From assembly GCA_009692585.1 (NCBI GenBank), contig SHYX01000002.1, positions 124,001 to 188,000 on the forward strand: a stretch of DNA of 64,000 nucleotides, given 5' to 3'. Origin of the DNA: Myxococcales bacterium (GTDB lineage: Bacteria; Myxococcota; UBA796; SXON01). Positions 42,778 to 51,427 of the stretch are shown piece by piece (within the stretch, counting starts at the first letter, position 1; every line of letters begins with the position of its first letter). The position numbers were made by a program, and so were the translations under genes. A model generated the notes under the pieces. It was not told the origin of the DNA, made no database searches, and saw nothing but the letters and a program-made list of their open reading frames with translations.

Positions 42778-43779
42778 TTGTCTACTGGCGGAGGAGCTCC
42801 CAAGAATCGGTTGTTTGCGCGGCCCACCGCGCTTTTGGTCGACGGCCGACCGCTCCGCAGCGACCTGCCCAACCCGCCTCTGATCTCGATGCCGTCGTTC
42901 GAGGTCCCACCTCCACCGGCGGAGGCGGGGTCTCCGGACGATGACGAGTCGCAGCACGGCCCGGTCCGGCTTTTCACCGGCCAGCCTCGTACCGTGGCCC
43001 CCGCTGGAGTTCGAGCCGCCGGGTTCACCGAGACCTCTCGCCCGTCTGAACCCGCCAACGCCGTGGTGGACGAGGCCTGGGAGTCGCGCTTGCCATGGAC
43101 GGGCCTTGATTGGAGCGCTGACACGGAGGAACGTTTCTTGGATGCGACCGCGTCGCCGTCGCCGCCGGTCGCCGGTCATGGGCCCGACCCCTTTGCGCTC
43201 CCTGTCGCGAAGTTCGTGCCGCGGACGCAGCGTCCGGGCGGCGAGGATCGGCCGATCCCGGCGGCGGCCTGGGCCGCGGTGGGCCTCGCGCTCCTGATCG
43301 CGGCCGCTGGCTACGTCTGGTACCGCGTTCACCCCCGTGTGCAGGGCGCGGTCCCGGTGACCGCGGAGCCACCTCCGCCCGTCGCGCCGCTGCTGCTGGA
43401 GTCGCCGGCAGGCCCCGAGCCCGCCGTGGTCCCAAGCGCCGACGGGGCGTCGCTCCCGAGCCTGCCGCCGCCGCCGCTCGCGCTACCCGCCGCTGTGGTG
43501 GAGGCGCCGGTTGGGCCGCCGGTGCGCGCCGATCAGCCCGCGAGCGTGAGCGGCACCCCTGAGACCCCGATGGGTCGACTTCACCTCTACACCGATGAGG
43601 ACGCTCACATCCGCATCGACGGTCGCGGGCGCGGGGACGTGACCAAGCTCGACGATTACGAACTCGAGGTCGGCGACCACACCGTCAAGCTCACGTCGCT
43701 ACGGACGGGCCGGACGTTGACGCAGCGGGTGCGAATCGACACAGGGCGCGGGAGTCAGCTCGTGTTCACGTTTCGCTGA
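42778..43779 (+). CDS. Single-pass membrane protein with C-terminal PEGA-like domain
   Basis: A TTG at 42778 is the most likely start, three bases after the previous stop. The 333-residue protein has a long Pro-rich cytoplasmic region (about 1-160), one membrane helix (AAWAAVGLALLIAAAGYVWY, about 163-182), a second Pro-rich linker, and a terminal domain of about 70 residues (GRLHLYTDEDAHIRIDGRGR, DYELEVGDHTVKL, ending FTFR) that matches the PEGA beta-sandwich pattern. The PEGA-like part would be periplasmic. Its 3' end overlaps the convergent yggS by 14 bases. Confidence 0.65.
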   Translation: MSTGGGAPKNRLFARPTALLVDGRPLRSDLPNPPLISMPSFEVPPPPAEAGSPDDDESQHGPVRLFTGQPRTVAPAGVRAAGFTETSRPSEPANAVVDEAWESRLPWTGLDWSADTEERFLDATASPSPPVAGHGPDPFALPVAKFVPRTQRPGGEDRPIPAAAWAAVGLALLIAAAGYVWYRVHPRVQGAVPVTAEPPPPVAPLLLESPAGPEPAVVPSADGASLPSLPPPPLALPAAVVEAPVGPPVRADQPASVSGTPETPMGRLHLYTDEDAHIRIDGRGRGDVTKLDDYELEVGDHTVKLTSLRTGRTLTQRVRIDTGRGSQLVFTFR

Positions 43780-44419
43780 CCGGCCGTCGGGAGCCAAAAA
43801 TCGCCGTGCCCACCCGGACCAGCGTCGCGCCATGGGCAACGGCGATTCTCCAATCGTGGCTCATGCCCATGGACAACTCGTGGAGGGGGAGTCCGTCGGC
43901 GCGACCGGCCGCAGCGAGCGCTGCCAGCTCAGCAAAGTACGGTGCCGCGTCCGCCGGGTCCTCCGTGGCCGGGGGGATCGTCATCAGTCCCCGGAGCGAG
44001 ACGCCGGGAACACGGAGCACCGCCCGGGCGAACTCCAGGGTGCGCGCCGCCGGCACGCCGGACTTCTGCGCCTCCCCCATGTTGACCCCGACGAGGATCG
44101 CGGTGGGAGTGTTGCCGGAGCGTTTGCCGATCTCCTCCGCAAGCTCGATGGTGTCGACATCGTGGATGAGCATCGCGCGCCCGACCACGTATTTGACCTT
44201 GTTTCGCTGCAGGCCGCCGATGAAGTGCCACCGCGGGCCCGGCCCGATCTGGTCGGCCTTGTCTCGCAGCTCCTGCGCGTAGTTCTCACCGAAGTCGAGT
44301 TGCCCGGCGGCGAGCGCTTCGGCCACGATGCTGGCGGGACGCGTCTTGCTCACCGCGACCAGCGTCACCGTGGCGGGGAGCGCGGCGCGGATCGCCGCGA
44401 GGTTGTCGGCGATGGTCAT
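43766..44419 (-). CDS. yggS: Pyridoxal-phosphate homeostasis protein, YggS/PROSC family
   Basis: The 217-residue TIM-barrel protein binds pyridoxal phosphate without known catalysis. The cofactor lysine is in LVAVSKTRPA (Lys 25). Family phrases DFGENYAQELRDKA, WHFIGGLQRNKVKYVVG and LSMGMSHDWRIAVAHGATLVRVGTAIFG are complete. It is the last gene of the operon mltD, moeA, thioesterase, maf, yggS, following maf after ten bases. Confidence 0.95.
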   Translation of the reverse strand: MTIADNLAAIRAALPATVTLVAVSKTRPASIVAEALAAGQLDFGENYAQELRDKADQIGPGPRWHFIGGLQRNKVKYVVGRAMLIHDVDTIELAEEIGKRSGNTPTAILVGVNMGEAQKSGVPAARTLEFARAVLRVPGVSLRGLMTIPPATEDPADAAPYFAELAALAAAGRADGLPLHELSMGMSHDWRIAVAHGATLVRVGTAIFGSRRPVSET

Positions 44420-44429
44420 GCAGCCGCGC

Positions 44430-45002
44430 CTATCGTGCGGCCTGGAGCAACTCCAGGGTCTCGCGGAGCGGCAGGCCCACCACGTTGGTGTAGCTGCCGA
44501 CGATCCGGTCGACGAAGGCGCCCCCCCCGCCCTGAATCGCGTAGCCGCCGGCCCGATCGAGCGACTCGCCTCCGGCGGCGTAGGCCTCGATCTCGTCGCG
44601 GCTCAAGGTGCGAAAGCGCACGGCGGTGGTGACGAGGCGGCTCCAGAGGTGTCGGTGCTTCCGGACCACCACCGCGGTAAACACCTGATGGGTCCGTCCC
44701 GACAGTCGCGACAGCATCGCGATGGCGCGTTCGCGGGAGCCCGGCTTTCCCGGGATCCACCCGTCCAGCGCCACGGTGGTGTCCGCCGCCAGGACCACCA
44801 GGTCGGCCCCCCCTCCGGGGTCACGGGGGTCGGCCGCGCGTGCCTTTCCGGTGGCCACGCGCCGGGTGTAGGGGCGCGGCGACTCCGCGTCGAGGACGGC
44901 TTCGTCGAACTCCACAGGTCGAACCAGGAAGTCAACCCCGATGCCAGCCAACAGCTCGCGCCGCCGCGGTGAGGCTGAAGCCAGGACGATCGGGCGGGTC
45001 AC
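44430..45002 (-). CDS. maf: Maf-family nucleotide pyrophosphatase
   Basis: Maf proteins hydrolyse modified or canonical NTPs (dTTP/UTP or m7GTP) and act near cell division. The 190-residue protein shows the N-terminal LASASPRRRELLAGIGVDF, LAADTTVALDG with the catalytic Asp, SGRTHQVFTAVVV and GGYAIQGGGGAFVDRIVGSYTNVVGLPL. The start is GTG 45002, overlapping the thioesterase stop (GTGA). Confidence 0.95.
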   Translation of the reverse strand: MTRPIVLASASPRRRELLAGIGVDFLVRPVEFDEAVLDAESPRPYTRRVATGKARAADPRDPGGGADLVVLAADTTVALDGWIPGKPGSRERAIAMLSRLSGRTHQVFTAVVVRKHRHLWSRLVTTAVRFRTLSRDEIEAYAAGGESLDRAGGYAIQGGGGAFVDRIVGSYTNVVGLPLRETLELLQAAR

Positions 45003-45475
45003 CGTCGGTAACGCAGGCGGTGCGCACGCCGGGCGTTCGCCTCTGCCACGCGGCGCACCTCGTCGCGACCCTCGGCCAGGAGCGTGGGCACTCGTGCCTT
45101 CTCGCCATCCGCTTCCAGGGCCACGAACGTCAGGTAGGCGCTCGAGGTGTGCGTCCGGTGCCCGGTGAGCGGATCCTCTCCCTCAACCCGGACGCCCACT
45201 TCCATCGAACGCGTCCACGCCGCGTTCACGGTCGCTCGAAAGATGGCGATGTGGCCTCGTTGGATGGGGTGGAGGAAGATGAGCTCGTCGATCGACGCGG
45301 TCACGACCTGTCGGCGGCAGAAACGCTGGGCCGCGATGGCCCCGCAGATGTCGATCCACGCGGCCACCTGGCCGCCGAAGATCGTGCCGAGCGCGTTGGT
45401 GTGTTCGGGAAGCACGAGCTGGGTCATCTCCACGCGGCTGTCCGCGGCGCGGGCCTGGCGTTCTACGGGCAGCAT
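44999..45475 (-). CDS. YciA-type acyl-CoA thioesterase (hotdog fold)
   Basis: The 158-residue protein matches short acyl-CoA thioesterases: VLPEHTNALGTIFGGQVAAW followed by IDICGAIAAQR with the catalytic Asp, then VVTASIDELIFLHPIQRGHI. ATG 45475 (MLPVERQARA) is chosen. It overlaps the moeA 3' end by 13 bases and the maf start by four, so all are coupled. The preferred chain length is unknown. Confidence 0.9.
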   Translation of the reverse strand: MLPVERQARAADSRVEMTQLVLPEHTNALGTIFGGQVAAWIDICGAIAAQRFCRRQVVTASIDELIFLHPIQRGHIAIFRATVNAAWTRSMEVGVRVEGEDPLTGHRTHTSSAYLTFVALEADGEKARVPTLLAEGRDEVRRVAEANARRAHRLRYRR

Positions 45476-46710
45476 GGGCCGTCCCGGCTGGGCAGGGCGC
45501 CCCACCCATAGCCAGGATCCGCGCCATCATCGAAGCTCGGATCGATGATCTGTACGCGCACCGTCCCGTCCACCTCGGCGGCCTCGGCATCGAGCAGGGC
45601 AAGGCCGTGTGCGTGGGCGACGCCGAGCACGTTGCTGCTGCCCTGGTGCCCGCCAGCGGCCGTGGCGAACAGCCGCCCGTCGACCCGCTGCAGCGCCACG
45701 CGCAGCAACTCGACGCGGCCGGTGGACCGACGGATCGGTTGCCGCAGCTCCGCTTGCACCACGGGCAGGAAGGGTCGTGGATCGCCCATCATCATCCGAA
45801 GTGCGGGCCGCACGAACTGGAGGAAGTTGACCACGCAACTGACGGGGTTGCCCGGCAGGCCAAAGAAGGGGCGTCCGGCAATCTGTCCGTAGGCGAGCGG
45901 CTTTCCGGGCTTCATGGCGACGCGCCAGAACTCCACCTGGGACAGTACGTCACGGGTGTAGTCGAAGTCGCCCACGCTCACGCCGCCGGTGCTGACCACC
46001 ACGTCGGCAATGCCCGCGGCCTCGGTGAACCGCGCGCGCAGCGCGTCGCGGTCGTCGGGGCAGTTTCCGCAATCGATGGGCAGTCCGCCGGCCTGATGGA
46101 CGAGCCCGACCAGGGCGTGGTTGTTGCTGCTGTAGATCTGTCCGGGCCCGAGAGGGCGTCCGGGCGCGACGACTTCGTCTCCGGTGGACACGATGGCCAC
46201 ACGCGGTCGGGTCGCGACGAGGGCGTGCGAGAAACCGAGGCTGGCAAGCAGTCCCACCGCGCCGGGGGAAAGCCGGGCGCCGGTCTCGAGCACCCGTCCA
46301 CCCATCGCGACGTCGCTGCCGCGTCTTCGGACGTGCTGACCCATGCGGGTCGTGCGTTCGATCACCACCCGGTCGCCGTCGGTGCGCGTGTCCTCCACCA
46401 TCACCACCGCGTCGGCACCATCCGGCATCGGGGCCCCGGTCATGATCCGCGAGGCCGTGCCTGGTTCGACGCGGCACCGCCCGACCGCGCCCGCCGCAAT
46501 GGTCTCGAGCACGCGGAGGCGTCCGGGCAGGTCGCTGCTCCGCACCGCGTACCCGTCCATCGCGCTGTTGTCCCAGGGCGGCAGGTCCAATGGGGCGACG
46601 ACGGGCGCTGCGAGCACGCGATCGTATGCGTCTGCCAGGGGGACGGACTCGGCGGGCAAGGCGCGTACATCGGCCAAGATCCTGGCGAGGGCCGCTTCGA
46701 CCGTGAGCAT
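45463..46710 (-). CDS. moeA: Molybdopterin molybdenumtransferase MoeA
   Basis: MoeA inserts molybdate into adenylated molybdopterin. The 415-residue protein shows LPPWDNSAMDGYAV, IMTGAPMPDGADAVVMVEDT, VAIVSTGDEVV, STGGVSVGDFDYTRDVL and GLPGNPVSCVVNFLQFVRPA in the expected order. The length is normal. It follows mltD after two bases. A MoaB fusion protein encoded at 60.3 kb could provide the preceding adenylation step. Confidence 0.95.
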   Translation of the reverse strand: MLTVEAALARILADVRALPAESVPLADAYDRVLAAPVVAPLDLPPWDNSAMDGYAVRSSDLPGRLRVLETIAAGAVGRCRVEPGTASRIMTGAPMPDGADAVVMVEDTRTDGDRVVIERTTRMGQHVRRRGSDVAMGGRVLETGARLSPGAVGLLASLGFSHALVATRPRVAIVSTGDEVVAPGRPLGPGQIYSSNNHALVGLVHQAGGLPIDCGNCPDDRDALRARFTEAAGIADVVVSTGGVSVGDFDYTRDVLSQVEFWRVAMKPGKPLAYGQIAGRPFFGLPGNPVSCVVNFLQFVRPALRMMMGDPRPFLPVVQAELRQPIRRSTGRVELLRVALQRVDGRLFATAAGGHQGSSNVLGVAHAHGLALLDAEAAEVDGTVRVQIIDPSFDDGADPGYGWGALPSRDGPCCP

Positions 46711-46712
46711 GC

Positions 46713-48455
46713 TCAGCGCCGTATCCTAAGCTTCTGCCCGGGGTAGATGGTGGTTCCCTTGATGCCGTTCCAGGACTTCAACTGGGCGACGCTGCAGTCG
46801 TACCGGGCAGCGATACTTCCTAGTGTATCGCCGCGTCTCACAGAGTGTGTCACGGACTTGGCGGTTGCCGGCTTGGTGCGCGGCGTGTCCGCCTCGGGGA
46901 CGGCTTCGGCGCCCTTCGTGGCTGTCTGAGTAGAAACCTTGAGTTTCTGTCCAGATAGGATCGTGTCTCCCTGGAGATCGTTGAGCGCCTGCAGCTGGGC
47001 CACACTGACATCATATTTCGCCGCGATACCTGAGAGAGTGTCGCCCGAGCGCACCGTGTGGGTGCGGACAGGTCCGGGGCTTGGGGTGGGGGGACCCTCG
47101 CTGGTGGGCGCGGCGTTGGCGTTGGCCCCCGGCTTGTCACCCGGTCTGGCGGGCACCAGCAACTCCTGGCCAATCTTGATCTTGCTCTTCGGCTTGAGGT
47201 GATTCAGGCGAGCGACGTCGTCGGCGCTCACCCCATATTTCTTGGCGATACTACCTAGGCTTTCTTTGCGTTTCACGATGTGTCGGACCAGCGTGACACG
47301 CTCGTCGGCGGGGACCTTGGCAAACTCGACCGCGAAACGTTCGCCGGTGCCAGGTGGCAGCCGCACCACCCACGATTCGACGTCGGGGGGCAGCGCCCAG
47401 CGGCGGAGTCCAGGATTGAGGTCCAGGAGCGCGTCTTCGGTGACGCCGGCGCTGCGGGCGATGATGTCGAGGCCGGTGGCGCCAGGAATCGTCGCTTCCT
47501 CGTAGGCGAAGGCCTCCTGATACGGCACGCCGACAAAACCGTACCGGTCCGGGTGTTTGCCGATGATGGCGGCCGCGATGAGCTTTGGAACGTAGTTCTG
47601 GGTTTCGCTGTGCAGCGCGCCCCGACTGACCAGGGTCCAGAAGTCGGTCGTGCCGTGGCGGCGGGTCTCCTTCATCACCCGACCTTCGCCCCCGTTGTAG
47701 CTGGCCCACGCCAGCCACCAGTCGCCTTCGAAGAGCTTGTTCAGGTAGCTCAGGTAATCGAGCGCGGCGTGTGTCGCCTTGGTGGGGTCGCGACGGTCGT
47801 CGACCCACCAGTCCACCCTCAGATGGTACTGGCGCCCGGTGGCCGGCATGAACTGCCAGAGCCCGGCGGCCGAGGCGTAGCTGGTGGCGCTGGTGGTGAA
47901 GCCGCTCTCGATCATCGCCAGGTACACGAGATCCCTTGGCATGCCCCGCGCCTCGATCTCGGCGTGCATCATCGGCAGCCAACGCGTGGAGCGCATCAGA
48001 TAGCGTCCGAAATACTTGCGGCCATTGCCGAGGAAGTACATCATCCACTTCTTGACGGCGTCGTTGACCACCACCGGGATGTCGAATTCTGACGGGTCGA
48101 TCCGCTCGAGATGCAACGGGTCGAGTTGGGTGGCGCCCAGCGGGTCCAAGTAGAACTCGACGGGCGCGTCGGCAGCGAGTCCGCCGGTGTAGCCCAGCTC
48201 CGCGGACCGCTCGGACGCGAGCTCCTTGGACGATTCGCGCGTTGTTTCGCCGCCGGCCTCGTCAGGTTCGTCCTGCGGCAGGCCCTCGGGCTCGTCCGGC
48301 TCGAGGGCGGGCGCATCCACGTCGGGCGTCGCGGGCGCCAGGGCGTCGGCAGGGGTCAGTAACGGCCGGTCGCTTGCCGCGGCGGGGGCGATCGCGAACG
48401 CGAGCAGCGCTGGGAGGGCCCAGAGGGGGGGGGCCCGGGGAGGGGAGGGGGGCAT
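46713..48455 (-). CDS. mltD: Membrane-bound lytic murein transglycosylase D-like, with three LysM repeats
   Basis: The 580-residue protein has an N-terminal signal (LWALPALLAFAIAPAAA) after a Pro-rich start encoded by G-runs. A disordered acidic linker follows, then a lytic transglycosylase domain with catalytic Glu183 in MIESGFTTSATSYASAAGLW and the WASYNGGEGRV motif. Three LysM domains follow, each with a GDTLxSIA-like core (KESLGSIAKKYGVS, GDTLSGIAAKYDVS, GDTLGSIAARYDCS). It cleaves peptidoglycan glycan strands in the periplasm. No lipobox is evident, so it may be soluble. It heads the operon that ends with yggS. Confidence 0.9.
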   Translation of the reverse strand: MPPSPPRAPPLWALPALLAFAIAPAAASDRPLLTPADALAPATPDVDAPALEPDEPEGLPQDEPDEAGGETTRESSKELASERSAELGYTGGLAADAPVEFYLDPLGATQLDPLHLERIDPSEFDIPVVVNDAVKKWMMYFLGNGRKYFGRYLMRSTRWLPMMHAEIEARGMPRDLVYLAMIESGFTTSATSYASAAGLWQFMPATGRQYHLRVDWWVDDRRDPTKATHAALDYLSYLNKLFEGDWWLAWASYNGGEGRVMKETRRHGTTDFWTLVSRGALHSETQNYVPKLIAAAIIGKHPDRYGFVGVPYQEAFAYEEATIPGATGLDIIARSAGVTEDALLDLNPGLRRWALPPDVESWVVRLPPGTGERFAVEFAKVPADERVTLVRHIVKRKESLGSIAKKYGVSADDVARLNHLKPKSKIKIGQELLVPARPGDKPGANANAAPTSEGPPTPSPGPVRTHTVRSGDTLSGIAAKYDVSVAQLQALNDLQGDTILSGQKLKVSTQTATKGAEAVPEADTPRTKPATAKSVTHSVRRGDTLGSIAARYDCSVAQLKSWNGIKGTTIYPGQKLRIRR

Positions 48456-48485
48456 GGAAGCGGGGGCAACAGGATAACTGGTCCG

Positions 48486-49676
48486 GTGCTGATCTTCGCC
48501 ACAGACCGAGAAACTTGTCGGGAGCGTTGGCTGCCCAGTCTGGCCACGGGTCGGTGGGCGCTCGCGACGGTGGCGGACTGGCCGTCCCTCTTGGTCCGGC
48601 TCGTCCAGCCGCGGGTGGGAATGCTCGTGGTAGATCCTGAGCTTCCAGGACTTCGCCCAGCTCTTCTCATCGATCTCGCCGCCTCGTTGCCTCATCGGCC
48701 GCTGCTCCGTGCGGTTGATCAACCCCTTCCGGGCATCCCGGTCATCCCCTCCCGCCCTGCGGCGTTGCATGCGCTGCTCGTGCGCCGGCTGGCGCGGGGT
48801 GCGCGCGATGAGCTGCACGGGCGGCTCATCCACAGCGGGCTGGGCGCCGCGGCCGAGCGGCTGGTCTCGCTGGCTGCCGCGGCGGAGGGTCCTGTCATCG
48901 TCCTGGGCGCGCGGGGAACGGGAAAGGAACAGCACGCTCGGCTGATTCACGACCTCGCCGGTGGCCCCGGCCCCTTCGTGATCCTCGAGCCAGGCGAAAC
49001 GGTTCGGAGCGAGCCGAAGGCGGGCACGGCCTACTTCGAGTCGGCCCACCTGGTGCCGGATCTGGCGGAACGGGTGCGCGAAGCGGAGCGAGCCGGCTGG
49101 CGGGTGATTGCCGCGGCGCGGACGTCCATCGAGATCCCGGGTGCGCTGGTTCTGAGCCTCGCGCCGTTGCGTGAGCGCCCGGGGTCGATCGTCCCGCTGA
49201 CCCACCACTTCCTGGACCTTCACGCCCGCCGCCTGGGCACCCCGCGTCGGCGCTTCGATCGGCGCCTGCTCTCGCTGCTGCAGGCCTGGAGTTGGCCCCT
49301 CAACGAGCGGGAGCTCGATCGATTCGTTCACGACGTGCTCGGGGAGGTCGACGGGCCGCTGGTCCGTGCGGCGTCGTTGCCGCCGACCCTGCGCGCCCGA
49401 CTCGACCCGGCGGCCCCGGCCCCGGGCACGGATCTGGAGGGTTTCGAAGAGACGGTCGCGGCCCGCCTCGCCGCGGTGGTGTCGAACTGGCACGCCGACT
49501 CGGGCACCGCGCTCAACGCCCTCGTGGTGGACGCCACCGAGCGCGCCCTCTATCGGCTGGTCCTGGCGCGGACCCAAGGCAATCGAAAAGCGGCGGCTGG
49601 AATCCTGGGCGTTGCCCGCAACACCCTCCATGCGCGACTGGCGCGGCTGGGCGTCAGCGTCGCATTGCCCGAATGA
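48486..49676 (+). CDS. Degenerate NtrC-like regulator with Fis-type DNA-binding domain
   Basis: The 396-residue protein starts at GTG 48486. An N-terminal pseudo-receiver (about 1-100) is followed by a shortened AAA+ part with a Walker A (GARGTGKEQHARLIH) very like sigma-54 activators (GESGTGKE). The GAFTGA loop needed to contact sigma-54 is absent, and the Walker B position reads YFESAHL. The C-terminus is a clear Fis helix-turn-helix (ALYRLVLARTQGNRKAAAGI, then ARNTLHARLARLGV). It probably regulates transcription without acting as a sigma-54 ATPase. It is divergent from mltD by 30 bp, and its stop overlaps thiE. Confidence 0.8.
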   Translation: MLIFATDRETCRERWLPSLATGRWALATVADWPSLLVRLVQPRVGMLVVDPELPGLRPALLIDLAASLPHRPLLRAVDQPLPGIPVIPSRPAALHALLVRRLARGARDELHGRLIHSGLGAAAERLVSLAAAAEGPVIVLGARGTGKEQHARLIHDLAGGPGPFVILEPGETVRSEPKAGTAYFESAHLVPDLAERVREAERAGWRVIAAARTSIEIPGALVLSLAPLRERPGSIVPLTHHFLDLHARRLGTPRRRFDRRLLSLLQAWSWPLNERELDRFVHDVLGEVDGPLVRAASLPPTLRARLDPAAPAPGTDLEGFEETVAARLAAVVSNWHADSGTALNALVVDATERALYRLVLARTQGNRKAAAGILGVARNTLHARLARLGVSVALPE

Positions 49677-50202
49677 CCGCTCGCGGATCGGCGGCCGTCC
49701 AGATGGCGCCGACGGCCGCCCATCCCGCCGCGCCGGCGGCGCGGACGCCATCAAGGTTATCTTGGTCGATCCCACCAATCGCCACGATCGGTGCCGACGT
49801 CGCCCGAACCGCTGCCGTCAGGTGCGCGAGCCCCCGCGGAGTCCAGACGCTCAGCTTGGTCCTGGTTGCAAAGACGGGTCCGAAGCCGATGTAAACCGCG
49901 TCCCGCTCCACTTCGACTTGCGCGAGCGTGTGGGTGCTGCGCCCATGAGGCCCGCGGCTCGGACCGTCGGTATCGCCGAGGTGGGCGCACAGCCCGAGCT
50001 CCGCGGCGAGGTCTGCGTCGTCGTTGACGATGATCGTGGAGCCCAGCCCACCGCATGCGAGCGCAAGCTGGCGTACGGCGTCGCGGGGCCAGCCCTTGCA
50101 GCGCAACTGGATGGGCGAGACGCCCTCTTCGGCCAGGAGCGTGGCCTGCGCCAGCGGGTCGCCGAACGCGGCGTCGGCGATTCCGTACAGCCCCCTGATC
50201 AC
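49654..50202 (-). CDS. thiE: Thiamine-phosphate synthase ThiE
   Basis: ThiE joins the thiazole and pyrimidine halves of thiamine. The 182-residue TIM barrel has VSPIQLRCKGW (usually QLREK), IIVNDDADLAAELG, HLGDTDG (usually HLGQxD), FGPVFATRTK and IVAIGGID. The main phosphate- and metal-binding features remain, although two motif positions are changed. GTG 50202 overlaps the pabB stop (GTGA). A ThiO-type oxidase gene lies 3 kb away on the other strand. Confidence 0.88.
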   Translation of the reverse strand: MIRGLYGIADAAFGDPLAQATLLAEEGVSPIQLRCKGWPRDAVRQLALACGGLGSTIIVNDDADLAAELGLCAHLGDTDGPSRGPHGRSTHTLAQVEVERDAVYIGFGPVFATRTKLSVWTPRGLAHLTAAVRATSAPIVAIGGIDQDNLDGVRAAGAAGWAAVGAIWTAADPRAVIRAMRR

Positions 50203-51377
50203 AGCGCGGCCAGGAGCCGTTCGGCCTTCAGCCGCGCCTCGGCGAGCTCGCGGACGGGGTCGCTCCCGAGGACGATGCCGGAGCCGGTCTGCACGTGGGC
50301 CTCGTCGCCCAGAAAGCTGATGGTGCGGATGGCGACGTTGAGATCCGCCGCGCGCTCGCCAAACCACCCCACGGTGCCGCAGTAAACCCCGCGGGGGCAC
50401 GGCTCCAGCGCCCGGATGATCTCCATGGCGGCCACGCGGGGGGCTCCGGTGACACTCCCGGGAGGAAAGAGCGCCGAGAACGCGTCCCACGGGTCCTTCC
50501 CCTGGGCGAGCGTGGCCTCGACCCTCCGCATGGCATGCCAGAGGTGGCCGATGCGTCCGACCCGGCGTGGTCCGGTGAGCACCGTCCCGGGCTCGGCGAC
50601 GCGGCCGAGGTCGCTCCGGACGAGGTCGACGATCATCGTCAGTTCGGCCTTTTCCTTGCGGCTCGTCAGCAGGGCGCGGCGCGAGTCGGCGCCGGAGGCG
50701 GTCCCCTTGATGGGCACCGAGAGCACCCGTCGGCCGCGGGCGCGCAACAGCAGCTCAGGGGAGTTGCTGACCACGGCACCCGCCCCCGTGTCGATGAACA
50801 CGGCGCGGCGAGCACGGTTGCCTCCGAGCAGGCGCAACCACGTCCGGAGCGGGTCGAGGCGGCCGCGGACGACGACCCTGCGGGAGAGATTGACCTGGTA
50901 GACGTCCCCCCGACGCAGGTGGCCGAGGATGGCGTGCACGCCGCTGAGGAACCCGTCGTCGTCGGGTTCCTGGATGGTCAGCACGGATCGCGGCTCGGAG
51001 GGGGGGAGCGCGTCGGACTCGGGAATCGGGCGACCGCGAGCGAAGGTCGGGCGGCCGGCGCCGTCGAAGATCACCACCTCGCCGATGGTACCCCACCAGG
51101 CGTCGGGCAGGAGCCGGGGGCCGATCGGTGCGGGCATGCGCTCGAAGCCGGCCCCGGCCTCGTACCCGAACCAGCCGACACTCCCCGTCGCCCAAGGGGC
51201 AGCACTGTCGGCTTCCGGCGCGCCACCCGGAGACGCCCGGGGGGTGTGGCGACAGTCCCCACCCAAAAGTTGTCCCACGATGGTGCCCACCGAGCCAAAG
51301 TCAGCCCAAAACGCGGGTCCTTCGTCGTGAAAGCGACGCCACGCTGCCAGCGCGACGGCGGTGGTGTTTGCCGGCAT
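50199..51377 (-). CDS. pabB: Aminodeoxychorismate synthase component I (PabB)
   Basis: PabB converts chorismate to 4-amino-4-deoxychorismate for folate. The 392-residue protein has the chorismate-binding core with VYQVNLSRR, SVPIKGTASG, AELTMIVDLVRSDLG, GSVTGAPRVAAMEII and VQTGSGIVLGSDP. The Lys in PIKGT is the PabB hallmark; TrpE has Ala there. The partner PabA is not seen. It is coupled to thiE downstream and divergent from the pseudo-receiver gene. Confidence 0.9.
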   Translation of the reverse strand: MPANTTAVALAAWRRFHDEGPAFWADFGSVGTIVGQLLGGDCRHTPRASPGGAPEADSAAPWATGSVGWFGYEAGAGFERMPAPIGPRLLPDAWWGTIGEVVIFDGAGRPTFARGRPIPESDALPPSEPRSVLTIQEPDDDGFLSGVHAILGHLRRGDVYQVNLSRRVVVRGRLDPLRTWLRLLGGNRARRAVFIDTGAGAVVSNSPELLLRARGRRVLSVPIKGTASGADSRRALLTSRKEKAELTMIVDLVRSDLGRVAEPGTVLTGPRRVGRIGHLWHAMRRVEATLAQGKDPWDAFSALFPPGSVTGAPRVAAMEIIRALEPCPRGVYCGTVGWFGERAADLNVAIRTISFLGDEAHVQTGSGIVLGSDPVRELAEARLKAERLLAAL

Positions 51378-51400
51378 GGTTGCCGTTTGCCTCAGGTTCC

Positions 51401-51420
51401 TATAATTCGGCCGGGCGTGC
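51401..51420 (+). promoter_or_regulatory. Perfect TATAAT -10 before the pseudo-receiver gene
   Basis: TATAAT (51401-51406) stands out in this GC-rich DNA and is followed by TCGG and CCGGGCGTGC, the same motif seen after TAnnnT at 12432, 21962 and 40685. A weak -35 (TTGCCG, 51380-51385) lies at 15 bp. GTG 51428 follows about 15 bases after the predicted start. Confidence 0.55.
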
Positions 51421-51427
51421 GACCAAA

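Noticed and set aside
45607..46746. A 379-residue plus-strand frame opposite moeA
   Set aside because: It is antisense to moeA, which is complete and strongly conserved.
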